Assembly: GCA_002702705.1 (NCBI GenBank)
Contig: PABH01000004.1
Span: 1 to 64,000 of the forward strand
Source of the DNA: Anaerolineaceae bacterium
GTDB taxonomy: Bacteria > Chloroflexota > Anaerolineae > Anaerolineales > Anaerolineaceae
Reading direction: 5' to 3'
Length of the DNA stretch: 64,000 nt
Numbering within the stretch: the first letter of the stretch is position 1; every line of letters starts with the position of its first letter. Positions 27,276 through 36,127 of the stretch are shown here, one piece after another. The position numbers and the translations under genes are program-made. The notes under the pieces are model-generated. The model had not been told where the DNA came from and did not search any database. It worked only from the letters and a program-made list of their open reading frames with translations.

Positions 27276-29636
27276 ATGGCTCACAGGCACGCTAAAGATT
27301 TTGATAGCCGTCCGAAGAAGTACGTGCTGGCTGAATTCCCTTACCCTTCCGGGTCCGGATTACATATCGGTCACGCATTCACTTTTACCGGCGCAGACGT
27401 TTATGCCCGTTATGAACGAATGCAGGGTAAAAATGTGCTTTTTCCGATTGGCTGGGATGCTTTCGGTCTTCCAACTGAAAATTATGCCATCCGAACTGGC
27501 CGCAAGCCGCAAGATGTAACCGCTGAAAACACTGCCACCTTTCGACGGCAGATGGAGCGCCTGGGGCTTTCCTTTGATTACGAGCGGATTGTCGATACAA
27601 CCGACCCCAAGTATTACAAGTGGACCCAGTGGATCTTTATTAAATTGTTTGAAAAAGGCTTGGCTTATAAACAGGAGATGCCCATCAATTGGTGCCCCAG
27701 TTGTAAGGTTGGCCTCGCAAATGAAGAAGTGGTTAATGGGAACTGCGAGCGCTGTGGTTCACCTACTTCACGCCGCCGTATCAGTCAATGGGTTGTTAAA
27801 ATTACCGATTATGCAGATCGTTTGATCGATGGATTAGAACAAACGAATTTTGTCGAGAAAGTTAAAGCGGCTCAGATTAACTGGATTGGACGCAGTGAAG
27901 GTGCGCGAGTCCGTTTCGACATCGTTGGTCATGACCGCGAACTGGAAGTTTTCACCACCCGGCCGGACACCTTGTGGGGTTCAACCTTTATGGTGGTTGC
28001 CCCGGAACATTCGTTGGTTGCAGAACTGTGTCTGGACCAACCCGGTGTAAAAGAATATGTCGAAAGAGCTCGCACAAAATCCGATATGGAGCGGGTGGAA
28101 TTGTCCTACGAAAAAACCGGTGTTTTTAGCGGTTTAACGGCCATTAACCCGGCTACGGAAGAAGAGATCCCGGTCTGGATTTCCGACTTTGTTTTACCCA
28201 CCTATGGAACAGGTGCGATCATGTCGGTTCCTGGTCACGACCAACGCGACCATGACTTTGCTTCCAAATATGGCATCGAAATTCGACCGATCATAAAAAC
28301 CACGGATGAATGGGATTTTAGCCAGGCTGCTTACACCGAACATGAAGGCATAATGGTTAACTCCGGCCCGATTAATGGATTAACCGTCAAAGAAGCCATC
28401 CCGGCAGCGATCAAATGGTTAAATGACCATAATAAAGGCGAAACATCTGTTTCTTACCATTTACGAGATTGGATCTTCAGCCGCCAGCATTATTGGGGTG
28501 AACCGATTCCAATGATCCACTGTGAAAGCTGCGGTTGGGTACCGGCTCCTGTCAGTGATTTGCCAATCACACTGCCGGATGTGGAAAAATATGAACCGAC
28601 GGATACCGGCGAATCCCCTCTGGCAAATATCACCGAATGGGTAGAAACGACCTGTCCGAAATGCGGTGAACCAGCAAAACGAGAAACCGACACCATGCCG
28701 AATTGGGCAGGTTCGGATTGGTATTTCCTGCGCTTTGTTGATCCGAATAATGACGATGTCCTGGCAGATATGGAAAAGCTGAAGTATTGGATGCCGATTG
28801 ATGTTTATATTGGCGGTGACGAACACAATACCTTGCATTTACTCTATTCTCGTTTTATTTATCAGTTCCTGTACGATTTGGGTGTCGTTCCGGCTGACGT
28901 GCCGGAACCGTATTACCGCCGTATGTCGCACGGTGTTATTCTGGGGCCTGACAATCAACGTATGAGTAAAAGCCGTGGGAATGTGATTGTGCCGGATGTC
29001 CTCATTGATGAATATGGCACCGATGTTTTGCGCGCTTACATGATGTTTATGGGTCCGTTTGATGCCACCATGGCCTGGAACGAACGCGCCTTGTTGGGTG
29101 TGAAACGTTTCTTGGAACGATTTGAACGTCTGGTGGAAACCCAAGCGGGTACCCACAGCGAAACGCCCAAGGAAATTAAAGCCCTGATCCATAAAGCCGT
29201 AGACAAATTGAACTTCGATTTGAGTAACTTCAAATTTAATACCGCTGTTGCCAAAATGATGGAAACCTTAAACGGTATTTCCGATCATGGTGGGGCGGTT
29301 AACCCGGCCGATTTACGGATGTTGGTGCAGGCCTTTGCCCCAATTATGCCTTTCTTTGCGGAAGAAGCCTGGGCAAAACTGGGTGGTAAAGGCAGTGTTC
29401 ACGCCAGTGACTGGCCGGAAGTTGATCCGGCTCTGGTGAAGGAAGATACGGTTGAAATTCCGATTCAGGTTAATGGAAAACTGCGCGGCACGATTGTGAT
29501 CAACCGGGATGATGATCAGGAGACAGTTGACCAGGCAGCTCGCCAGGTTGAGATCGTCGCCAAACATCTCGAAAGCGGCACCGTTCGTAAGGTGATCTAC
29601 ATCCCAGCCAAAGCGATCAATTACGTTGTGAAATAG
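27276..29636 (+). CDS. leuS: Leucyl-tRNA synthetase
   Basis: The class I synthetase joins leucine to tRNA-Leu. It has HIGHAF near residue 30 and the RMSKSRGN (KMSKS) loop near residue 560. Zinc-type cysteine knuckles are CPSCKVG...CERCG and, later, CESCGW...CPKCGEP. The CP1 editing domain, with TRPDTLWG and GTGAIMSVPGHDQRD, lies between. The 786-residue length is compact, as in short LeuRS forms. AAAGGAGG before the ATG at 27276 rules out a longer ORF reaching back to 27132. Monocistronic, with a terminator. Confidence 0.96.
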   Translation: MAHRHAKDFDSRPKKYVLAEFPYPSGSGLHIGHAFTFTGADVYARYERMQGKNVLFPIGWDAFGLPTENYAIRTGRKPQDVTAENTATFRRQMERLGLSFDYERIVDTTDPKYYKWTQWIFIKLFEKGLAYKQEMPINWCPSCKVGLANEEVVNGNCERCGSPTSRRRISQWVVKITDYADRLIDGLEQTNFVEKVKAAQINWIGRSEGARVRFDIVGHDRELEVFTTRPDTLWGSTFMVVAPEHSLVAELCLDQPGVKEYVERARTKSDMERVELSYEKTGVFSGLTAINPATEEEIPVWISDFVLPTYGTGAIMSVPGHDQRDHDFASKYGIEIRPIIKTTDEWDFSQAAYTEHEGIMVNSGPINGLTVKEAIPAAIKWLNDHNKGETSVSYHLRDWIFSRQHYWGEPIPMIHCESCGWVPAPVSDLPITLPDVEKYEPTDTGESPLANITEWVETTCPKCGEPAKRETDTMPNWAGSDWYFLRFVDPNNDDVLADMEKLKYWMPIDVYIGGDEHNTLHLLYSRFIYQFLYDLGVVPADVPEPYYRRMSHGVILGPDNQRMSKSRGNVIVPDVLIDEYGTDVLRAYMMFMGPFDATMAWNERALLGVKRFLERFERLVETQAGTHSETPKEIKALIHKAVDKLNFDLSNFKFNTAVAKMMETLNGISDHGGAVNPADLRMLVQAFAPIMPFFAEEAWAKLGGKGSVHASDWPEVDPALVKEDTVEIPIQVNGKLRGTIVINRDDDQETVDQAARQVEIVAKHLESGTVRKVIYIPAKAINYVVK

Positions 29637-29653
29637 ATAAATAATCCATTCGA

Positions 29654-29690
29654 AAAACACGTGGGTGAAAACGACCTGCGTGTTTTTTTG
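29654..29690 (+). terminator. Terminator of leuS
   Basis: AAAACACG/CGTGTTTT stem with an inner GGGT/ACCT pair and a seven-T tail. Confidence 0.88.
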
Positions 29691-29712
29691 ATTTGACAAA
29701 AGGAAAGAATTC

Positions 29713-29741
29713 TTGTCGGTTGGAAGCCTTTGTGATAAAAT
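29713..29741 (+). promoter_or_regulatory. Promoter for the tRNA-Ser pair
   Basis: TTGTCG and TAAAAT are separated by exactly 17 nt. The -10 ends 31 nt before the first tRNA. This is a plausible housekeeping sigma promoter. Confidence 0.6.
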
Positions 29742-29772
29742 CGGGGCACGCTGGGAGAATTTGATCCTGGAT

Positions 29773-29857
29773 GGAGGGATGGCCGAGTGGTTTAAGGCGC
29801 CTGTCTTGAAAACAGGTGTGGGGCAACTCACCGTGGGTTCGAATCCCTCTCCCTCCG
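29773..29857 (+). tRNA. tRNA-Ser (anticodon TGA)
   Basis: The acceptor stem GGAGGGA/TCCCTCC, D-arm GGCCGAGTGG, anticodon loop CTTGAAA in CTGTCTTGAAAACAGG, long variable arm and T-arm GGGTTCGAATCCC all fit a class II serine tRNA. CCA is not encoded. Confidence 0.95.
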
Positions 29858-29878
29858 CTGAAAATTTAATCCCTGCAT

Positions 29879-29971
29879 GGGGAGGTGCCAGAGTGGTTGA
29901 ATGGGGCCGCCTGCTAAGTGGTTGTCGGGTTTATAGCTCGACCGCGGGTTCGAATCCCGCCCTCCCCGCCA
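29879..29971 (+). tRNA. tRNA-Ser (anticodon GCT)
   Basis: The acceptor stem GGGGAGG/CCTCCCC, anticodon loop CTGCTAA, a long variable arm and T-arm CGGGTTCGAATCCCG fit tRNA-Ser. The 3' CCA is encoded. It is 21 nt after the TGA tRNA and shares its promoter. Confidence 0.95.
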
Positions 29972-29972
29972 T

Positions 29973-30007
29973 GAAAAAAGTCTGTCATAATTGGCAGGCT
30001 TTTTTGT
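29973..30007 (+). terminator. Terminator of the tRNA-Ser pair
   Basis: AAAAAAGTCTGTC and GGCAGGCTTTTTT form a stem with a T-run directly after the second tRNA. Confidence 0.85.
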
Positions 30008-30049
30008 TATCAGCTTATCTTTCATATGAGTGTTGAGTTGCAGACAAGG

Positions 30050-30160
30050 TGAATGGGTTCGAATCCCAGCTCCTTCGGAGTGCTTCGCGAGCTCCTACGG
30101 AGTGCTGCGCGACCCTCCCCGCCATAAAAAAGTCTGTTGAAACCAACAGGCTTTTTTGTT
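30050..30160 (+). pseudogene. Decayed tandem copy of tRNA-Ser 3' end plus terminator
   Basis: A T-arm sequence, GGGTTCGAATCCCAG at 30055-30069, is followed by two 22-nt repeats and then CCCTCCCCGCCA, the acceptor 3' strand of tRNA-Ser(GCT). A second AAAAAAGTCTGTTG/CAACAGGCTTTTTT terminator matches the one after the real gene. The 5' half of a tRNA is absent, so it is not functional as a tRNA. Confidence 0.75.
30068..30111 (+). repeat. Two tandem 22-nt palindromic repeats
   Basis: AGCTCCTTCGGAGTGCTTCGCG and AGCTCCTACGGAGTGCTGCGCG differ at two positions. Each contains the mini-palindrome CTCCTWCGGAG. They are inserted between the T-arm and the acceptor strand of the tRNA-Ser remnant. Confidence 0.85.
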
Positions 30161-30560
30161 GTAAATTTGCAGGAAGAAAGCAACCTCGGTCCCCACAAAA
30201 AAACGTGAATAAAAGTGTAGGTTGGGCAAGCCCCGTTAACCTTCAAATATATTTGCAGATTTACAGGGTAAACAAATCGTCCTATTACACATATGCCCAA
30301 CTATTCCTTGCCCATTACAAAATAATTGCTTTGATTTCAATCGGGTTTCTGTAAATCAAATACTTAATTTGATAAATAATCTTAACAGATTGCTTCAATC
30401 GTTTCGTCTTTGTCACTTTGGCAAATCAGCAAAAAGGGAAATGCTATAGATGGGGCGGTACCGGCTGAAAAGCTCCTTCGTTATGACACTACTCTAGCAT
30501 GCAACTATAAAACAAATGCATGGACAAGGCTCTTCAGGAAAAGTGTAAAAAAAGATAATC
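30161..30560. other. Intergenic region with no convincing gene
   Basis: The only structure noticed is a small hairpin at 30219-30242 (AGGTT-GGGC...GCCC...AACCT). Short open frames here have no ribosome site or recognisable protein. Confidence 0.45.
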
Positions 30561-32093
30561 TTATTCTTCATCCAGCACTTTCGGCTGGATAATCTCCATC
30601 CATTCACAATCTCTCAGTGGAACCGAAAAACTGTTTTCAGCCCAGTCGTTCTCTTTATCGTAACGATACAATAAACATTGATAGATTTGTTGCTTTTGCG
30701 GAAAAACAAATATACTTCTAGAATCAGGACTCCATCGAGCTTTCCCCTCTGTAAAATTTTTGTTAATTAATTCTCCTTCTGATGAATATAGAGCATATGC
30801 CCCATCTGTTTTTTGAAGCAAGAAATAATTTCCATCTTCAGAAACCTCAAACCTTGCCACATCATTGATTGTAAACTTTACTGATCCTTGGGGATCAACC
30901 GCAATGATATGATGATCAAATTGATCCTCTCCCAATTGTTTTTCCAGTGGAGCGATAAACATTTTTTGTGCTTCAACCCAGACTGGAAAAAAACTCATTC
31001 CTTCTGCTACAAAAGTAGTAGTTTCATCTTCAGCATTATAAATAAAAGTAACAGGATTTACATCAAATTCCCCGATTAAGCATTTTGTGATAAGAAAAAT
31101 ATTTTGCGAGGGTGATACTGCGAAAGAACAAAAAAAATCATCATATACAACTTCCATTTGCCCCGTTCCCAAATCATAGGCACGCATCCTGAATAAAGGA
31201 GGTTCAATGCCGGCCCCAGAAACCAAAATGGTAGTATTATCAAGCCAATTTAATAAAGTATCACCATCCACTTCTGGTTGGTAAATGAAACGTGTATCCT
31301 GTTCCAAATTTGAAACCCAAACATTATGGTTAAGTCCTCCAAAACCAAACTCGCTCATATCATCGTTATATTGATTAAACACAAATAAATCACTATCAGG
31401 AGACCATTCCACAAATGCGGTATGTTTAGTGGTGTTAACACCTGGAAAAATAGTATCTGTTTGCGTATCGTATAAATAAATGGCAGATAAACCATTCTCT
31501 AAAATAGCAGTAAAAGCGAAGAACCTTCCATTATGTGACCAACCCTTTGAACTTTCACGTAAATAGCCATCCAATAATACGTTATTTTCCTCTAATAAAT
31601 CTTTATATTCCTCGCTTACTAAACGGATTTTCTCCACAATTTCCAAAGTTGGTAGTTGGATAATCCATATTTGATTATTAAAATCACCCATAACCGGGTT
31701 GCCTTCGTCATCTGGTGGGTTTTCTATTACAACCGCAAAATGTCTTCCGTTTGGAGAAATTAAGAAATCATTTCTATATAAGGGGCTTTCTACTGATGGG
31801 AGTGAGGAATAATTTATCCCCTTACCATTTAAATCACGGATCAAAAATTGATTGTTCGAATTTTTTACTAATAACCAGGGTCCGTTTTCAGAAAGCGGAT
31901 AGGGCGGTGGGGTAGGTGTGATCGTAGGGGTTATCATCCTGGTTGGGCGTGGTGTCCATGTTATGGTTGGCGTATCGGTAATCGCAGATACGATTGTTGC
32001 TGCCTCAATAGAAGTTAACGGCTGTTCAGATTGACATGCTGATAAGATAAGACAAAAAATAATTAGCCAGAAACCCAATTTGTGAATGCTCAT
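30561..32093 (-). CDS. Lipoprotein with beta-propeller-like repeats
   Basis: The signal peptide ends in a lipobox, LILSACQSE, so the protein is probably lipid-anchored outside the cell membrane. A Thr/Pro-rich spacer (TWTPRPTRMITPTITPTPPP) follows. Then come repeated blades with motifs such as LISPNGRHFAVV, WSHNGRFFAFT, WSPDSDLFVFN and WSPDSRSIFVF, as in WD40-like/TolB-type propellers. AGGAAG precedes the ATG at 32093, which avoids overlap with the PIN gene. The function is unknown. The T/P-rich linker style is common in Chloroflexota lipoproteins. Confidence 0.75.
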   Translation of the reverse strand: MSIHKLGFWLIIFCLILSACQSEQPLTSIEAATIVSAITDTPTITWTPRPTRMITPTITPTPPPYPLSENGPWLLVKNSNNQFLIRDLNGKGINYSSLPSVESPLYRNDFLISPNGRHFAVVIENPPDDEGNPVMGDFNNQIWIIQLPTLEIVEKIRLVSEEYKDLLEENNVLLDGYLRESSKGWSHNGRFFAFTAILENGLSAIYLYDTQTDTIFPGVNTTKHTAFVEWSPDSDLFVFNQYNDDMSEFGFGGLNHNVWVSNLEQDTRFIYQPEVDGDTLLNWLDNTTILVSGAGIEPPLFRMRAYDLGTGQMEVVYDDFFCSFAVSPSQNIFLITKCLIGEFDVNPVTFIYNAEDETTTFVAEGMSFFPVWVEAQKMFIAPLEKQLGEDQFDHHIIAVDPQGSVKFTINDVARFEVSEDGNYFLLQKTDGAYALYSSEGELINKNFTEGKARWSPDSRSIFVFPQKQQIYQCLLYRYDKENDWAENSFSVPLRDCEWMEIIQPKVLDEE

Positions 32094-32107
32094 GTAGGTG
32101 TCACTTC

Positions 32108-32611
32108 CTATAAATTCCCTGCCCATAGGCGAATACGCTTCTCACATTCGAGTTTGGGCAAACGGGCACCCATCTTTAAAATCTTATCCAATGCGTGAGC
32201 TGCTTCTGTAAATCCTAATAATTCATAATGAATCATCTCATCCAATAACCACAATAAGCCATGCACCGTTATATTTTTAGATTCAGAAAAGCTTGCCAAG
32301 TTGCGGTCTCCGGTTATCAGTATCCCGGATCGTTGTCTTGCTAGTAGATATGCAGCAAAATCCGCTACGGCGATCACCCTCTTTGCTTGGCGTAATTCAT
32401 ATAATTCTAAAACTGATGAAGGTTCCAGCTCTAAAAATATTAATCCTTGTTTTTCTAACTCGGTTACATCAACACTTCGGATTTCTTGCCTTGCAAAATC
32501 TGATGCGCAAATTTGGTACGGAAGTCTAAAAACGATGTCTAATAGCATGCCATGATTAAGGTCGATCCAAATATTTGTATCCGTGATTAAGAGTAGCGAA
32601 TGGTCAGCCAT
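32108..32611 (-). CDS. PIN-domain-like protein, probable toxin of a TA pair
   Basis: The 167-residue protein has ITDTNIWIDL near the N-terminus (first conserved Asp of PIN nucleases), QEIRSVD in the middle and ILITGDRNLASFSE, with the later acidic site. PIN toxins cut RNA with metal bound by these Asp/Glu residues. It follows the XRE-ImmA/IrrE gene by 9 nt, an arrangement found in known toxin-antitoxin-like pairs. The toxin role is inferred from this pairing. Confidence 0.75.
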   Translation of the reverse strand: MADHSLLLITDTNIWIDLNHGMLLDIVFRLPYQICASDFARQEIRSVDVTELEKQGLIFLELEPSSVLELYELRQAKRVIAVADFAAYLLARQRSGILITGDRNLASFSESKNITVHGLLWLLDEMIHYELLGFTEAAHALDKILKMGARLPKLECEKRIRLWAGNL

Positions 32612-32620
32612 TTATAAAAA

Positions 32621-33628
32621 TTACCCCCAAGCTTTATCGAGTTTTGCTCCTAACAGTTCTTCTGCCCGAGAACGGGAAATATACTCCTCCGAAATTGCCC
32701 GGTAAATTAAACGATCTATACGGCGAGGGGTCTCATGTTGAATTGGCTTACCTGGTTCATTTTTCCGCCATCCTTGCACTGAAAATTGTCGAAATAATTG
32801 ATTAAAAGTGGTTTGATCGATAATCGCCAAGTCTCGTGCTCTGTAAATCCAAGCCTGCATACTTAAGCCATACTTGTGTTTTAAGAGATAGAGCTCACTT
32901 ACATCAAGATTGGTTCGCTTTTCGCCTAATTCACGCCTTGCGGTAATTGCCGGAACAAGGAATGCACCCGCAAAGCGGTTTGCAGATTTTTCTTCATTGA
33001 TATCGCCGCTGATTAATAAAACTAAATGGCCTAATTCATGTGCCAAATTAAAGCGCTGGCGGTCTCCTTCTAAACCTTTTCGGGTGACTATGATTTTATC
33101 TCCATCGAAAACAAAAGTACACGCATCAAACTTTTCAAAATTTTCAACAAGACCGACTTTTATACCCTTGTCTTCCAAGAGCTCCATTAAGTTTTCAATT
33201 GCATCTGAACCTAAATTCCATTCTTTGCGCAACTTTAAGGCAGCTTCTTCAATATCTTCAATGTCTTTAACTGGGTAATTAGGCAACAAGGGAACCCCCT
33301 TATTGTCTTCCATTAGTCCTTCTATTTCTAAATAACGTTCTAACCATTCCTGTACTTGAGCTTCGATGGCAAGCTGATCTTTAACTTTTAAAGTTGCATG
33401 TTTTCGGAAAGTTTTTAAGTTTATCTCGATAAAAGGAGGGCGGAAGAAAAACTCTACAGGCACATTTAAAGCTGAAGATAAGTGTAATAGAACACTGGAA
33501 CTGGGAGTATCCAGGTTCCGTTCATACTTAGAAATAGCCATCTTGCTAACTTGAACTTGCTGGGAAAGTGCCTCCTGGCTCATTCTTGACCATTTCCGTG
33601 CTAATTTAATCCGTTCACCAATCCCCAT
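32621..33628 (-). CDS. XRE regulator fused to ImmA/IrrE metallopeptidase
   Basis: The N-terminal HTH (IKLARKWSRMSQEALSQQV) is followed by a linker. A zinc peptidase domain with HELGH in FNLAHELGHLVLL and the downstream helix SANRFAGAFLVP comes next, as in ImmA/IrrE (COG2856). Such proteins act as repressor-antitoxins or cleave other repressors. GGAGG five bases before the ATG at 33628 sets the start, four codons inside the longest ORF. It leads an operon with the PIN protein. Confidence 0.9.
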   Translation of the reverse strand: MGIGERIKLARKWSRMSQEALSQQVQVSKMAISKYERNLDTPSSSVLLHLSSALNVPVEFFFRPPFIEINLKTFRKHATLKVKDQLAIEAQVQEWLERYLEIEGLMEDNKGVPLLPNYPVKDIEDIEEAALKLRKEWNLGSDAIENLMELLEDKGIKVGLVENFEKFDACTFVFDGDKIIVTRKGLEGDRQRFNLAHELGHLVLLISGDINEEKSANRFAGAFLVPAITARRELGEKRTNLDVSELYLLKHKYGLSMQAWIYRARDLAIIDQTTFNQLFRQFSVQGWRKNEPGKPIQHETPRRIDRLIYRAISEEYISRSRAEELLGAKLDKAWG

Positions 33629-33745
33629 AATTACCTCCAAAGATGAAACTTCTTAGTTTACATAATAACAAAATATTGTATTTTTGTAAACCGATTTACC
33701 GGTTATTAAATTAAATTGCTGGTTCAAATTCTTTTCTTGAAAAAC

Positions 33746-34507
33746 TTACCCCGCTTCCAGCATCAAAAACAAGCGCACGTAAATGAAAGCATTTTCCCCC
33801 TGCACGACCAACAAAAAACCCTCATCATCATTGGCAAACTGGGGGGCGCTGTGATGGTGAGCATGCACCTGGCACTCCGCTTCGAGTGCTGCAATTTGCT
33901 CTAACGTTTTGCCAACGGCTTCATCCTGGCTGACGACCAGAATATGGTATTGATCTTCTTGCTGCCAGACATGCATGTGCTGGCCCCGCAGCGGCTCTAA
34001 CAAACGACGCCCTTCCGGGCTGTTTAATGTACATCCGGAGTGGCTCAACAACCAATCAAGGGTATCCGCATTGGGTTGACTGAGGGGGTTGTTACATACC
34101 CGCTTTAAAAAAGTGTCCAATGGTTCCCCAATTTGGGTTTTGTTTTCCTGGTTTTCGCGCAAATCTTGCAAAAACAAACCCAATTCATGCTGCAGCACCA
34201 GTGATTGAGTCATCTGGCGTTCTAATTCAAAATAACGCTGCTGGGTGATTTGCAGGATGGTTTCTTGTTCTAGCAAACCGTCCTGCCAGTTTTTTAACAA
34301 AACACGAATATCTGCCAGAGAAAAACCCAACCGCTGGGCGCGCTGAATAAATGACAAGGTAATTTCCGCTTTTGGATCGTATAAACGATAGCCGGAATCA
34401 CTGCGTTCAGCGGGTGTTAACAAACCCTGCTCTTCATAATAACGTAAGGCGGAGGTTCGTAAACCGACTTGTTTGGCTAACTGCCCGATGGTAAGCAATT
34501 TGGTCAT
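33746..34507 (-). CDS. MerR-family transcriptional regulator
   Basis: The N-terminal winged helix is typical: LTIGQLAKQVGLRTSALRYY, then EEQGLLTPAERSDSGYRLYD, then the linking helices. The C-terminal ~150 residues are helical and His-rich at one point (ECQVHAHHHSA), without the cysteines of metal-sensing MerR proteins, and probably bind an unknown effector. It is divergent from the cytochrome P450 gene, whose control region it shares. A dyad in its own promoter fits autoregulation. Confidence 0.9.
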   Translation of the reverse strand: MTKLLTIGQLAKQVGLRTSALRYYEEQGLLTPAERSDSGYRLYDPKAEITLSFIQRAQRLGFSLADIRVLLKNWQDGLLEQETILQITQQRYFELERQMTQSLVLQHELGLFLQDLRENQENKTQIGEPLDTFLKRVCNNPLSQPNADTLDWLLSHSGCTLNSPEGRRLLEPLRGQHMHVWQQEDQYHILVVSQDEAVGKTLEQIAALEAECQVHAHHHSAPQFANDDEGFLLVVQGENAFIYVRLFLMLEAG

Positions 34508-34513
34508 AAAATG

Positions 34514-34548
34514 ATTATATCAATTTAAACCCATAGGTTAACCAATGA
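34514..34548 (-). promoter_or_regulatory. MerR-type promoter and operator
   Basis: On the minus strand TTGGTT and TATAAT are separated by 20 nt, the long spacer typical of MerR-controlled promoters. The dyad TTAACC-TATG-GGTTTAA (34525-34541) lies in the spacer. A TATAAT on the + strand at 34594-34599 could serve the P450 gene. Confidence 0.5.
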
Positions 34549-34633
34549 TGCTTTTTCATTTCACAACATGCACGATTCTTCACAAATTCCATCTATAATA
34601 AATATAAATGAAACCAGGTAGAAAGAAGGAAAA

Positions 34634-35965
34634 ATGACGACAAAAACACCACCCATCGTCTCCGGTGGGTATCCCGTTGTTGGACATGCGCTGGAAATGA
34701 TGAAAGACCGTGAATCCTTATTTAAGCGTGGCTTTCGGGAACATGGCGATTTGTTTTCTATTAAACTCGGTCCACGTTATGCCGTAGTTATTACGGGTGC
34801 GGATTACAATAAACAGTTTTATATGCAAACGGACAAAGAATTAAATATGCAGGATGGTTATCAATTCTTAAAAGCCTCTTTTGGAGAGGTTTTGTTTACC
34901 GCCAGCAAAGAGCTGTATACCAACCAACGTCCCTTATTACAGGAAATCTTCCGCCGAGAACGAATGGCTGGGTATATCCAGGCGATGAATATTGAAGTCC
35001 AAAATTGGCTTGATTCACTGGGGGAATCCGGAGAAGTGGATATAAGCGCAGCAATGTTAAAACTTACCCAATTTGTGGCTGGACGAGCTTTTATTGGCCC
35101 TCATTTTGAACAAGAGCTGGGTGAGGTGTTCTGGCAGCAATACGATGCCATCAGTAACGCCCTTGATCCGGTTTTGCCGCCTAATTTGCCGCTGCCTAAA
35201 TTTCGCCGTCGAGACCGGGCTCGGATAAAAATTCGTGAAGTTTTCAGCCAGCTTGTTCAAAAACGCCGTGAAAATCCATCAGAATATGAAGATCTGATCA
35301 CGATTTTACTGAACTATCCCATGAAAGATGGTGAGTTTTTATCCGATGAAATGATCATGAATTTGTTCATGGGTTTGTTGTTTGCCGGGCACGAAACGAC
35401 GGCTGGTCAGGCAGCGTGGACAATAACCCTCCTGCTGCAGCATCCGGAATACTTAAAATTGGTACAGCAAGAAATTAATGAAAAGTTGCCGTTTGGTTCT
35501 GAAATTGATGGCAGAAAAATTGCGGAGTTTAATCACATCGCCTGGGCCATTGATGAAACAACCCGGCTGCGGCCTTCTGCTGATGTACAGCTGCGTACAG
35601 TAGAAGAACCGATACGATTAGGTGAATATGAAATTCCGGTTGGCTGGCAGTTAATTGCCAACGCGGCTAACTCACATACTTTGCCGGAGGTATTTACCGA
35701 CCCGGCGGTATATGATCCCCTGCGGTTTTCGCCGGAACGGAAAGAGGGAAAAAATCCATTTGCGATTGTAGGTTTTGGCGGCGGAATGCATAAATGCACC
35801 GGTATGAACTTTGCCAAAAATGAGATGACGGTTATTACGAGTTTACTCTTCCAACAATTTGATTTGGAATTACTGTCCGAAGATATCCGTGTCATTCAAG
35901 GAAATGGCGCCAATCATCCTTCTCCGGTTTGGGTAAGGTATACCAAAAAAGACAGTAAAAGCTGA
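34634..35965 (+). CDS. Cytochrome P450, CYP51-like
   Basis: The 443-residue protein has the I-helix oxygen-binding motif FAGHETTAGQ, the K-helix EXXR in DETTRLRPS and the haem-cysteine loop FGGGMHKCTGMNFAKNE. The N-terminal part (PPIVSGGYPVVGHALEMM) is like CYP51 and related bacterial P450s without a membrane anchor. The substrate is not known; sterol demethylation is one possibility only. AGAAGG precedes the ATG. It is divergent from a MerR regulator and ends at a strong bidirectional terminator. No ferredoxin or reductase is adjacent. Confidence 0.92.
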   Translation: MTTKTPPIVSGGYPVVGHALEMMKDRESLFKRGFREHGDLFSIKLGPRYAVVITGADYNKQFYMQTDKELNMQDGYQFLKASFGEVLFTASKELYTNQRPLLQEIFRRERMAGYIQAMNIEVQNWLDSLGESGEVDISAAMLKLTQFVAGRAFIGPHFEQELGEVFWQQYDAISNALDPVLPPNLPLPKFRRRDRARIKIREVFSQLVQKRRENPSEYEDLITILLNYPMKDGEFLSDEMIMNLFMGLLFAGHETTAGQAAWTITLLLQHPEYLKLVQQEINEKLPFGSEIDGRKIAEFNHIAWAIDETTRLRPSADVQLRTVEEPIRLGEYEIPVGWQLIANAANSHTLPEVFTDPAVYDPLRFSPERKEGKNPFAIVGFGGGMHKCTGMNFAKNEMTVITSLLFQQFDLELLSEDIRVIQGNGANHPSPVWVRYTKKDSKS

Positions 35966-36068
35966 GATTTGGGATTTTCTACAACCAGGTTAATTGATTT
36001 TTCTTCTTTAAAACAAACATAGAATCGCACAATCGGGAATAAGAAATAAGGCAGTATTCGTTAATAAT

Positions 36069-36113
36069 AAAACACATTTCTTTTCGTCTTGAATGAAAAG
36101 AAATGTGTTTTTT
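36069..36113. terminator. Bidirectional terminator between P450 and ABC genes
   Basis: A perfect 17-bp stem (AAAACACATTTCTTTTC and its complement) has an A/T-rich base that gives a T-run on both strands. It separates two convergent genes. Confidence 0.9.
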
Positions 36114-36127
36114 AATTAGAGTGCGTG

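Noticed and set aside
30161-30560. Short frames as remnants of a transposase
   Set aside because: Translations in all frames gave no recognisable motif and are broken by stops.
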